From: an uncultured Terrimonas sp.
GTDB taxonomy: Bacteria; Bacteroidota; Bacteroidia; Chitinophagales; Chitinophagaceae
DNA: 10,454 bases
NCBI GenBank assembly: GCA_946886925.1
Contig: CAMPJQ010000048.1
Location: 1-10,454 of the forward strand
Direction of reading: 5' to 3'
The notes under the pieces are model-generated. The model saw only the letters and a list, made by a program, of their open reading frames with translations. It did no database searches and had not been told where the DNA came from. This document shows, in pieces, positions 1 through 6,342 of the stretch. The position numbers and the translations under genes are program-made. Each line of letters opens with the position of its first letter. The stretch's first letter is position 1.

Positions 1-23
1 ACAAAAGCTAAATCAGGGCGTGT

Positions 24-52
24 GCACGGATGTGTTGTATCCTCATCCGTGC
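24..52. repeat. Inverted repeat, 9-bp perfect stem
   Basis: GCACGGATG (24-32) is the exact reverse complement of CATCCGTGC (44-52), with an 11-nt loop. It is GC-rich compared with its surroundings and is not followed by a T-run, so it is not a classical intrinsic terminator. It is the first of three adjacent inverted repeats. Confidence 0.75.
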
Positions 53-55
53 TTG

Positions 56-73
56 TCCCGATAGCTATCGGGA
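56..73. repeat. 18-bp perfect palindrome TCCCGATAGCTATCGGGA
   Basis: Bases 56-64 and 65-73 are exact reverse complements with no spacer. From memory, palindromes of this kind recur in intergenic regions of Bacteroidota genomes. I cannot confirm the copy number in this genome. It could be a protein-binding site or the tip of a repeat family. Confidence 0.8.
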
Positions 74-76
74 TTG

Positions 77-104
77 TTACTTTTTCTTTCAAGAGAAAAA
101 GTAA
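77..104. repeat. Inverted repeat, 11-bp perfect stem, A/T-rich
   Basis: TTACTTTTTCT (77-87) pairs exactly with AGAAAAAGTAA (94-104) around a 6-nt loop. It is followed on the + strand by an A-rich tract (about 105-125). Similar TTACTTTTT...AAAAAGTAA elements are, as I recall, common between genes in this phylum. It could help end transcription of a gene off the left edge, but no U-tract follows the stem. Confidence 0.7.
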
Positions 105-183
105 AAGAAAAAAAAGTAAATAAAATAGAATCTCTTTTTCTGATAGTGTTTGCGCTTTAAACACTTAATCCTGTATTTTTCAT

Positions 184-199
184 TGTATATTTATATACA
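184..199. promoter_or_regulatory. Candidate promoter -7 element and overlapping palindrome upstream of the zinc hydrolase gene
   Basis: TATATTTA (186-193) is one base from the Bacteroidota -7 consensus TAnnTTTG and would place the transcript start near 199, about 29 nt before the ATG at 228. It sits inside a palindrome, TGTATAT-TT-ATATACA (184-199), with 7-bp arms and a 2-nt spacer, which could be an operator. I see no good -33 TTG at the usual distance, and the region is AT-rich, so chance is possible. Confidence 0.35.
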
Positions 200-227
200 C
201 AGTTATTTCACCTAACCGCTAACCACT

Positions 228-1199
228 ATGCACCAAAAATTATTGTTGCTGCTCTGCTCAGCCATTATCTGTCAGCATGCATTATGCTGGGGTTTTTACG
301 CCCATAAGGAAATCAATCATCACGCGGTTTTTCTGCTGCCGCCGGCCATGATGGTGTTTTACAAGCCCAATATTGATTTTATAACGGAGCATGCCGTTGA
401 TCCGGATAAAAGAAGGTATATGGTTACCGCCGAAGGCGCCCGGCATTATATTGACCTGAACCGTTATGGTGCTTACCCGTTTAATGATTTGCCCCGCGCA
501 TGGTACAGTGCCGTGGAAAAATACGGAGAGGATAGCCTGACGGCGCATGGCATCGTTCCCTGGTGGATCAATATTATGCTGCAAAGACTTACCAAAGCCT
601 TCAGCGAAAAAAACAGCAGCGCTATTCTTAAGCTTTCTGCCGAAATAGGACATTATATAGCCGATGCTCATGTACCATTGCACGCCCACAGCAATTACAA
701 TGGCCAGCAAACCGGGCAGCAGGGCATTCATGGTTTCTGGGAAAGCCGGATCCCCGAATTGCTGGCAAAAACAGAGTTCGATTATTTCATGGGCAAGGCA
801 CAATACCTTTCAAATCCCCAGCAATTCATGTGGCAAAGGGTGCTGGAAAGTGCCGCAGCGGCAGATACCGTTTTATATGTTGAAAAAGCACTCACACAAC
901 AATTTTCCCCCGATCTTAAATATGCCTTTGAAGAAAGAAATGGCATTATCATCAGGCAGTATTCTTCTGTGTTTACCATTGCCTACAATCAGGGTTTGCA
1001 GGGCATGGTGGAACGCCGGATGCGCCAATCTATTCTTGCAGTAGCCTCATTCTGGTATACCGCATGGGTCAATGCCGGGCAGCCGGAATTACAGCCACTC
1101 GCAAAAATCAGCTTATCGGAAACAGACAAAGCTACATTTGAAACATTAGACAGGATTTGGAAAACCAGTGATCCAAAGGGCAGAACTTGCCGGAATTGA
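228..1199 (+). CDS. Secreted zinc-dependent phospholipase C / S1-P1 nuclease-like hydrolase
   Basis: This is a 323-residue exported hydrolase, probably a phosphodiesterase acting on phospholipids or nucleic acids in the periplasm or outside the cell. Residues 1-20 form a signal peptide. Cleavage before Trp21 would expose an N-terminal Trp, which in both S1/P1 nucleases and Bacillus-type phospholipase C donates zinc ligands. Other likely zinc ligands are His26, Asp58 or Asp60, His73, the H-x3-D-x5-H set His142/Asp146/His152 (in HYIADAHVPLH), and His168/Glu172 in GIHGFWESR. The His26 spacing and HYIADAHVPLH resemble S1/P1, while Glu172 rather than Asp is as in phospholipase C, so the substrate class is open. 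The start at 228 puts the signal peptide at the extreme N-terminus; no Shine-Dalgarno is seen. The next gene, serC, is in the same direction 72 bp on but appears to have its own promoter. No terminator is visible between them. Confidence 0.85.
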   Translation: MHQKLLLLLCSAIICQHALCWGFYAHKEINHHAVFLLPPAMMVFYKPNIDFITEHAVDPDKRRYMVTAEGARHYIDLNRYGAYPFNDLPRAWYSAVEKYGEDSLTAHGIVPWWINIMLQRLTKAFSEKNSSAILKLSAEIGHYIADAHVPLHAHSNYNGQQTGQQGIHGFWESRIPELLAKTEFDYFMGKAQYLSNPQQFMWQRVLESAAAADTVLYVEKALTQQFSPDLKYAFEERNGIIIRQYSSVFTIAYNQGLQGMVERRMRQSILAVASFWYTAWVNAGQPELQPLAKISLSETDKATFETLDRIWKTSDPKGRTCRN

Positions 1200-1201
1200 T
1201 G

Positions 1202-1209
1202 TATATTTG
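1202..1209 (+). promoter_or_regulatory. Probable serC promoter, -7 element TATATTTG
   Basis: TATATTTG matches the Bacteroidota -7 consensus TAnnTTTG exactly and lies 62 bp before the serC ATG, giving a leader of roughly 57 nt. The nearest upstream TTG (1187-1189) is only 12 bp away, shorter than the usual 17-23 bp spacing, so the -33 half is weak. Confidence 0.45.
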
Positions 1210-1271
1210 GCGCCCTCAACGAATGCAAAGTCCAATATGAATTGGGTTTATCAATTTTTCAATTGTATGCA

Positions 1272-2339
1272 ATGATACATAACTTTAATGCAGGGCCCAG
1301 CATTTTGCCCCGGCAGGTATTTGAACAGGCGAGCCAGGCTATCCTTGATTTTAACAATACAGGTCTTTCCATTCTCGAAATCGGGCATCGCACACCGCTT
1401 TTCCAGGCAGTACTGGATGAAGCCAGAGCGCTGGTAAAAGAGTTAATGCAGTTAGACAGCGATCATGAAGTTTTGTTTTTACATGGCGGCGCCACCACGC
1501 AGTTTTTCCAGGTGCCTATGAACCTGCTGAATGATAATGAAACGGCCGCTTATCTTGATTGTGGCGTGTGGGGCACCAAACCCATAAAAGAGGCCAAACT
1601 CTTTGGACACGTAAATGTTGTAGCATCTTCAAAAAACGGGGGCTACACTTATATACCCAGGGATTTCGAAGTACCTGCCGGGTCAGCTTATTTTCATTAT
1701 ACTACCAACAATACTATTGAGGGAACACAAATGCATTTTGTGCCTCAAACCAATGTGCCCTTAGTTGCCGACATGAGCAGTGACATTTTAAGTCGCGTAA
1801 TGGATTTCAACCGGTTTGACCTGATCTATGCAGGAGCTCAAAAAAATATAGGTGCAGCCGGCGTAAACATGGTGGTGGTAAACAAAAATATCCTGGGCAG
1901 GGTAACCCGGCAATTGCCCTCCATGATGGATTACCGCAAACACATCGAAAACGGTTCCATGCTCAATACGCCTCCCGTATTTGCCATATATGTTTGTATG
2001 CTTACCCTGCGCTGGTTAAAGGAACAGGGAGGTGTAGCCGCTATTGAAAAAATAAACGATCAAAAAGCAGCATTGCTTTACGATACGTTAGACAACATTC
2101 CAGTGTTTAAACCCACCGTTGATAAAGCCGACCGCAGTAAAATGAATGTGGTATTTGTAATGGAAAATCCCGAACTGGAAAAATCATTTCTTGAGCTCTG
2201 TAAAAAAGAAGGGATGGTTGGTGTAAAAGGTCACCGGAGTGTAGGCGGGTTTAGGGTTTCCCTGTACAATGCCCTGCCGCTTAGCAGTGTAAAAACTTTA
2301 GTGGAAGTAATGCAGCATTTTGCGTTGAAGCATGCTTAA
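1272..2339 (+). CDS. serC: Phosphoserine aminotransferase
   Basis: This is a class V PLP-dependent aminotransferase that converts 3-phosphohydroxypyruvate and glutamate to O-phosphoserine and 2-oxoglutarate in the cytosolic serine pathway. It may also serve pyridoxal phosphate synthesis. The 355-residue product begins MIHNFNAGPSILP, the typical SerC N-terminus, and ends with the family signature GHRSVGGFRVSLYNAL. Lys191 in YAGAQKNIG is the expected PLP Schiff-base lysine, preceded by ADMSSDILSR, which carries the cofactor-binding Asp. The reading frame extends 30 bases upstream to 1242, but SerC proteins start at the MIHNFNAGP methionine, so 1272 is chosen. The DUF1015 gene follows after 25 bp with no terminator, which suggests co-transcription. 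The 3-phosphoglycerate dehydrogenase gene (serA), often found beside serC and DUF1015 in Bacteroidota, is not in this window. Confidence 0.95.
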   Translation: MIHNFNAGPSILPRQVFEQASQAILDFNNTGLSILEIGHRTPLFQAVLDEARALVKELMQLDSDHEVLFLHGGATTQFFQVPMNLLNDNETAAYLDCGVWGTKPIKEAKLFGHVNVVASSKNGGYTYIPRDFEVPAGSAYFHYTTNNTIEGTQMHFVPQTNVPLVADMSSDILSRVMDFNRFDLIYAGAQKNIGAAGVNMVVVNKNILGRVTRQLPSMMDYRKHIENGSMLNTPPVFAIYVCMLTLRWLKEQGGVAAIEKINDQKAALLYDTLDNIPVFKPTVDKADRSKMNVVFVMENPELEKSFLELCKKEGMVGVKGHRSVGGFRVSLYNALPLSSVKTLVEVMQHFALKHA

Positions 2340-2364
2340 TCAAAACTTATTCTAACCAATTATT

Positions 2365-3591
2365 ATGGCAACTATCGTTCCGTTTACCGCATTGCGTCCG
2401 CAGGCACAATATGCAAAACAGGTAGCATCGCAACCTTATGATGTGCTGAACAGCAAAGAAGCAAAGCGGGAAGCAAGGGGTAATCCCAATTCTTTTCTCC
2501 ATATTACAAAAGCAGAAATTGATCTCCCGGAAGATACAGATGTACATGCAAAAGAAGTATACGAAAAAGCAAAAGACAATTTAGATGCATTTATTCAGCG
2601 TGAAGTGTTGTTTCGTGAAAACAAGCCCTGCTATTATATCTACCAGTTGGTAATGAACGACAAAAGTCAGACCGGACTCGTTTGCGCGTCTTCTGTTGAT
2701 GATTATGAAGATGATATTATCAAAAAACATGAGTTTACACGTCCGGAAAAAGAGCAGGACCGCATCAACCATATATCCACTACCGGCGCCCAAACCGGCA
2801 ATGTGTTTCTGGCCTATAAAAATGTAGCTGAGCTGGATGCGCTGATCGAAAAATGGCAGACAGATAAAAAACCGGTATACGATTTTGTGGCCGATGATGG
2901 TATTAGTCATACCATTTGGGTGATCAATGACGACAGGACCATCGCCGCTATTACGCAAACCTTTTCAGAAAAGGTGGATAACACCTACATCGCCGACGGG
3001 CACCACCGGGCTGCAAGTGCAGCTAAAGTGCGACTTACTGCTGCCGGCGATACGGAAGGCGCAAATTATTTTCTGACCACTTTATTTCCGGCCTCGCAAT
3101 TGCGGATCATGGATTATAACCGGGTGGTAAAAGACCTTAACGGGCTAAGTGCAGCAACCTTTCTGCAACGTATAACCGAAAGCTTTGACGTTGAACCGGG
3201 CGATTCTGCTATTGCTCCGCAGCAACTCCATGATTTTGGAATGTATATTAATAAACACTGGTACAAATTAACTGCAAAACCCGGCACATATACCGAAGAT
3301 CCGATCGGTGTATTGGATGTAACCATTTTGCAGGATAATCTTTTAAACCCTCTACTGGGCATTAAAGACCAGCGTACCGATAAACGCATTGACTTTGTAG
3401 GCGGTATAAGGGGTTTGGGTGAGCTGGAAAAGCGGGTGAACAGCGGCGAAATGCAGGTGGCGTTCAGCTTATACCCGGTAAGCATTCAGCAACTGTTCAA
3501 CATTGCCGACAGCGGCATGGTAATGCCTCCCAAAAGCACCTGGTTTGAACCCAAGCTGAGAGATGGATTGCTTACACATTTGATTGACTGA
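2365..3591 (+). CDS. DUF1015 family protein linked to serine metabolism
   Basis: This 408-residue soluble protein belongs to the DUF1015 (COG4198) family and has no signal peptide or membrane segment. It opens with IVPFTALRP and a Pro-Tyr-Asp (SQPYDVL), then has KHEFTRPEKEQDR and the hallmark IADGHHRAASA, where Asp211-Gly-His-His-Arg215 is the most conserved-looking feature. The length is normal for the family. The DGHHR motif recalls ParB/Srx-fold proteins, which include free-serine kinases such as SerK and SbnI. The position 25 bp after serC makes a role with serine or phosphoserine plausible, but this is inference: the family has no function I can state as established. The start at 2365 matches the usual N-terminus. 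It has no obvious Shine-Dalgarno, as is common in the phylum. Transcription is probably shared with serC. It ends facing the sulfatase gene across a repeat-filled gap. Confidence 0.9.
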   Translation: MATIVPFTALRPQAQYAKQVASQPYDVLNSKEAKREARGNPNSFLHITKAEIDLPEDTDVHAKEVYEKAKDNLDAFIQREVLFRENKPCYYIYQLVMNDKSQTGLVCASSVDDYEDDIIKKHEFTRPEKEQDRINHISTTGAQTGNVFLAYKNVAELDALIEKWQTDKKPVYDFVADDGISHTIWVINDDRTIAAITQTFSEKVDNTYIADGHHRAASAAKVRLTAAGDTEGANYFLTTLFPASQLRIMDYNRVVKDLNGLSAATFLQRITESFDVEPGDSAIAPQQLHDFGMYINKHWYKLTAKPGTYTEDPIGVLDVTILQDNLLNPLLGIKDQRTDKRIDFVGGIRGLGELEKRVNSGEMQVAFSLYPVSIQQLFNIADSGMVMPPKSTWFEPKLRDGLLTHLID

Positions 3592-3635
3592 GTAAGATGC
3601 AGGGTACAGGTCACAGGGTTCAGGGAAATTCAACG

Positions 3636-3793
3636 GCGGTCTGACCCTCCTGCATCGGATGCCGACCGCTTCTGTATTGACCCCGAAAGGGTCCAAAAGT
3701 TTATAACCACATACTGAAATGATATTACGACCCTGAAGGGGTCGAACAATACAAGCGGTTTGACCCTCCTGCGCCGGGTACCGACCGGTTTGC
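3636..3793. repeat. Composite REP-like element between convergent genes
   Basis: This structured element fills most of the 211-bp gap (3592-3802). Its ends are two direct copies of an imperfect repeat of about 36 bp, 3636-3671 and 3755-3790, both starting GCGGTYTGACCCTCCTGC. Between them lie two short hairpins, GACCC-CGAAA-GGGTC (3679-3693) and CGACCC-TGAAG-GGGTCG (3728-3744). With their flanking TGTATT (3673-3678) and AATACA (3748-3753), these are inverted relative to one another, so the hairpins can also pair together as GACCCC (3679-3684) with GGGGTC (3738-3743). The end repeats contain their own stems: GCGGTC/GACCGC and GCATC/GATGC in the left copy. In the right copy, one T-A pair of the inner stem is replaced by C-G, a compensatory change. 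No T-run follows either hairpin, so this is not a standard intrinsic terminator. A reading frame through it (3469-3834, minus) is an artefact. Confidence 0.75.
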
Positions 3794-3802
3794 AGGCACA
3801 GA

Positions 3803-5176
3803 CTAATTCTCCTTTGCTCCCGGGAATTTTTCAAACAAGTTTTTTAATTCAGCGGCTTTACCAGGAAATTCATGCAAGAGGTTGGTACGTTCACTGGGAT
3901 CATAATCCAAATTGAACAACTCCTCGGTTGCTTCTTTGAACTTGCTGTTGATGCCGTCTCCCTGTCTTGCTTTGGTGAACCGGTATTTCCATTCACCTGT
4001 GCGCACAGCTTCACATATTCCATTGTTTACATAATAAATTTCACGGTGGGCAGGATGAGCTCCGGCTTTACCAGTCAGCAAATGCGTAACAGATTGACCA
4101 TCTAAAGTGCGGCCGGCAGGAAGGGGCGAGCCGGTCCATTCTGCAATGGTAGGCAATACATCTAAGTTGCTCATTACATCGGTGATCACAGTTCCGGGCC
4201 GGATATGCCCTTTCCAGTATACGATAAGAGGTTCTCGCAGTCCCCCTTCATAGGTTTCTCCTTTCTTACCTCTGAAAACGCCTGCCGTGCCGGCATGCCA
4301 GGGTTTTGTGGCGCCATCGTCCGCCATGCGCGAAGGGAAATCTATCCAGGGGCCATTATCACTTGAGAAAAAGAAGATGGTATTGTCATCGAGCCCCTGT
4401 TCCTTTACTGCGTTCCACAGTGCTGCAAGACTTTCATCCAACTCTTCCACCACATCTCCAAGAGGACCGCCAGCCGACCTGTTTTTATTTTTTGCGGTGG
4501 AGGCAAAAGCTACAGGCAAATGCGGCATGTTGTGCGCAAGATAAAGGAAGAAAGGCTTGCCCTTTTTTTGTTGCTGTATATACTTAATGGCCTCGTTTGT
4601 ATATACCCGGGTGAGTATTGAGTCGGCCGGGCGAATGATCTCAGGTGTTCTGTTGCGGAAAATTTTAATAGTCGTGTCTGTTTTTACGTACGGATGCCTG
4701 TAATCCTGGCTGTACAACATACCATAAAAAAAATCGAAACCCTGTGCAGTAGGATGATGGTATGGCAAATGATCACCAAGATGCCACTTGCCCACCATGC
4801 CAGTGGCAAAGCCTGCACTTTTCAGCATCTCAGCCATAGTTACCTCGTTATCGGGCAGCCCCAGTGAGGACCCGGGTCCGATGGGATAAGGCAGGTTCAT
4901 GCGCGAAGCATAGCGGCCAGTTAGTAAGGAAGCTCTTGAGGGTGTGCACGATGGGCTGGATACCACGTAATTGGTAGCGAGAGCACCCTCGTGGCTCATT
5001 TTATCAAGAAAAGGGGTTTTGATTACAGGATTACCATAACAGGACAAGTCGGAATACCCCATATCATCTGCCAGCACAAAAATAATATTGGGCTTATCCT
5101 GGGCGTGCAGCAAACAACTGCTTATCATACATACTACAATAAAAAGAACCGGGGATATCGTTTGTTTTATTGTCAT
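3803..5176 (-). CDS. Exported arylsulfatase (sulfatase family S1, Cys type)
   Basis: This 457-residue enzyme hydrolyses sulfate esters, probably of sulfated glycans or aryl compounds, in the periplasm or on the cell surface. Residues 1-26 are a signal peptide ending LLHAQ. An ISSC just before this could instead be read as a weak lipobox, so lipid anchoring is possible. The metal-site pair Asp37-Asp38 is in LADDMGYSD. Cys77 in SCTPSRASLLTGR is the C-x-P-S-R residue that must be converted to formylglycine, with Arg81. Lys130 and His132 are in GKWHLGDH, and Asp273-Asn274 are in SSDNGP. All key residues are intact and the length is normal. The frame extends to a TTG at 5182, but the ATG at 5176 is the better start. 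No formylglycine-generating or anSME-type maturase is in the window, so activation depends on a gene elsewhere. The exact S1 subfamily and substrate cannot be called by eye. Confidence 0.93.
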   Translation of the reverse strand: MTIKQTISPVLFIVVCMISSCLLHAQDKPNIIFVLADDMGYSDLSCYGNPVIKTPFLDKMSHEGALATNYVVSSPSCTPSRASLLTGRYASRMNLPYPIGPGSSLGLPDNEVTMAEMLKSAGFATGMVGKWHLGDHLPYHHPTAQGFDFFYGMLYSQDYRHPYVKTDTTIKIFRNRTPEIIRPADSILTRVYTNEAIKYIQQQKKGKPFFLYLAHNMPHLPVAFASTAKNKNRSAGGPLGDVVEELDESLAALWNAVKEQGLDDNTIFFFSSDNGPWIDFPSRMADDGATKPWHAGTAGVFRGKKGETYEGGLREPLIVYWKGHIRPGTVITDVMSNLDVLPTIAEWTGSPLPAGRTLDGQSVTHLLTGKAGAHPAHREIYYVNNGICEAVRTGEWKYRFTKARQGDGINSKFKEATEELFNLDYDPSERTNLLHEFPGKAAELKNLFEKFPGAKEN

Positions 5177-5200
5177 GATCAATACGGTTTTTGAAATTTT

Positions 5201-5208
5201 TAAAGATA
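5201..5208 (-). promoter_or_regulatory. Candidate sulfatase promoter, -7 element TATCTTTA
   Basis: Read on the minus strand, TATCTTTA is one base from TAnnTTTG and lies 24 bp before the sulfatase ATG at 5176, predicting a leader of about 20 nt. It is preceded directly by TTG, too close to act as the -33 box. The element also argues for the ATG at 5176, because it leaves a short but normal leader. Confidence 0.4.
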
Positions 5209-5254
5209 CAATGGGCAGGATAAAATGTTCACATTTATTTCATCATACAGGCAG

Positions 5255-5262
5255 TATCTTTA
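5255..5262 (+). promoter_or_regulatory. Candidate promoter of the TPR gene, -7 element TATCTTTA
   Basis: TATCTTTA is the same 8-mer as the sulfatase -7 element, on the opposite strand. It ends 5 bp before the ATG at 5268, so transcription would start at or within a base or two of the start codon, giving a leaderless or nearly leaderless mRNA. The -33 half is not clear. Confidence 0.4.
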
Positions 5263-5267
5263 CCATC

Positions 5268-6281
5268 ATGAAAAAACGTACGCTTCTACTGGTATACAGC
5301 CTCTTTGCCGTAGCTGCTTTCTCACAGCAAAATGCCGATACCCTGCAGCAAAAAGGCCACGATTATATGCGTAAGGGAGACTGGGGAAATGCCATCATGG
5401 TATTTAACCGCGCCCTGCAGCAAAAACCAAATGATATAAGCCTGCTCAACGACATCGCCTATACTTATTTTTTACAAAGAGATTTTGTTAAAGCGCTGGA
5501 AACCATAAAGCCCGTAGTAGAAAGCGATGAAGCAGATGTACAAAGCTTCCAAATTGCCGGCACGGTATACCGCGCTATTGAAGAACTAAAGGAAGGCGCC
5601 AGAATATATACCAAAGCATTAAAAAAATTTCCTAACAGTGGTGTATTATACAGCGAATATGGTGAATTGCTCTGGCAGAAAAAAGATTATGATGCCATTA
5701 CGCAATGGGAAAAAGGCATTTCTGTTGATCCCAATTATCCAGGCAACTATTACAATGCCAGTCGCTATTATTATTTTACAACCGATAAAGTATGGAGCCT
5801 CATTTACGGGGAAATTTTCGTTAACCTCGAAAGCTACACGATCAGAACAGCGGAGATAAAAAATATCCTGTATGACGGATATAAAAAATTATTTGCTGAT
5901 CCCGATTTGCTGAAAAATTACGACAGCAAAAAGGAAAATGAATTTGAGAAAGCCTTTCTTACTTCAATGAATAGCCAGTCGCAGTTGGCCGCAACCGGTA
6001 TTGATCCTGCCAAACTGATTGCCATAAGAACAGGATTTATTAAAAACTGGCTTGAAGCCGATGCAGCAAAGTTCCCCTTCCGTTTATTCGGTTACCACAA
6101 ACAACTGCTGGAAGCCAACATGTACGAAGCATACAACCAATGGATCTTTGGTTCAGCCATCAACGCGGATCAGTACCAAACATGGATAAAGAACAATCCG
6201 GAAGCCTATAATACATTTAATAATTTTCAACGCGGAAGGGTTTTTAAATTACCAAAGGGTCAATATTATCAAAATAAATAG
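5268..6281 (+). CDS. Exported tetratricopeptide-repeat protein of unknown function
   Basis: This 337-residue protein has a signal peptide, MKKRTLLLVYSLFAVAAFSQ, with likely cleavage at about residue 19-20 and no lipobox cysteine, so it is probably periplasmic. Residues 24-159 form about four TPR units in register: DTLQQKGHDYMRKGDWGNAI, then blocks starting near 58, 92 and 126. TPRs bind peptides or partner proteins. The region from about 175 to the end (Tyr/Phe/Lys-rich, ending KLPKGQYYQNK) is not one I recognise and may be a conserved lineage-specific domain. The frame continues upstream to 5088, but that part overlaps the divergent sulfatase gene and has no signal peptide, so 5268 is chosen. 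The acyl-CoA synthetase gene starts 62 bp downstream in the same direction. The two could be co-transcribed, but a functional link is not shown. Confidence 0.85.
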   Translation: MKKRTLLLVYSLFAVAAFSQQNADTLQQKGHDYMRKGDWGNAIMVFNRALQQKPNDISLLNDIAYTYFLQRDFVKALETIKPVVESDEADVQSFQIAGTVYRAIEELKEGARIYTKALKKFPNSGVLYSEYGELLWQKKDYDAITQWEKGISVDPNYPGNYYNASRYYYFTTDKVWSLIYGEIFVNLESYTIRTAEIKNILYDGYKKLFADPDLLKNYDSKKENEFEKAFLTSMNSQSQLAATGIDPAKLIAIRTGFIKNWLEADAAKFPFRLFGYHKQLLEANMYEAYNQWIFGSAINADQYQTWIKNNPEAYNTFNNFQRGRVFKLPKGQYYQNK

Positions 6282-6290
6282 GCTTTCTTT

Positions 6291-6317
6291 TTTGTTTATT
6301 GTTTTTTGCCTAAATTG
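6291..6317 (+). promoter_or_regulatory. Weak candidate promoter for the acyl-CoA synthetase gene
   Basis: TTTG (6291-6294) and TAAATTG (6311-6317) are separated by 16 bp and resemble a -33/-7 pair, with the -7 half one base short of TAnnTTTG. It lies 26 bp before the ATG at 6343. The surrounding T-rich sequence makes a chance match likely, and read-through from the TPR gene is an alternative. Confidence 0.25.
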
Positions 6318-6342
6318 AACCAAAGCACAAACAACGATTGTT

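Larger units (their letters stand above)
1..227. other. Non-coding leader region rich in inverted repeats
   Basis: I find no convincing gene here. One forward frame is open from base 1 to about 123, but it runs straight through three inverted repeats and an A-rich tract, so it is not credible coding. The stretch holds, in order, a 9-bp stem hairpin, an 18-bp perfect palindrome, an 11-bp stem hairpin, an A-rich tract, a small GTGTTT/AAACAC inverted repeat (146-164), and an AT-rich palindrome with a promoter-like element before the first gene. The repeats are listed separately. Whether a gene ends just left of the window cannot be seen. Confidence 0.7.

Noticed and set aside
282..803. 173-codon minus-strand frame opposite the zinc hydrolase gene
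   Set aside because: It lies wholly antisense to a gene with clear catalytic motifs and resembles no protein family.
3603..3626. Several short CAGGG repeats just after the DUF1015 stop, as a tandem array
   Set aside because: The units are too short and irregularly spaced to call a tandem repeat.
3679..3744. The two GACCC/GGGTC hairpins as intrinsic terminators of the convergent genes
   Set aside because: Neither stem is followed by a T-run on either strand, so they are better described as part of a repeat element.
3636..3793. CRISPR-like repeats from the two 36-bp copies
   Set aside because: There are only two copies with a 119-bp spacing that itself contains inverted repeats, and no cas genes are present.
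3469..3834. 121-codon minus-strand frame through the DUF1015-sulfatase gap
   Set aside because: It overlaps the ends of both real genes and translates the repeat element; there is no signal of coding.
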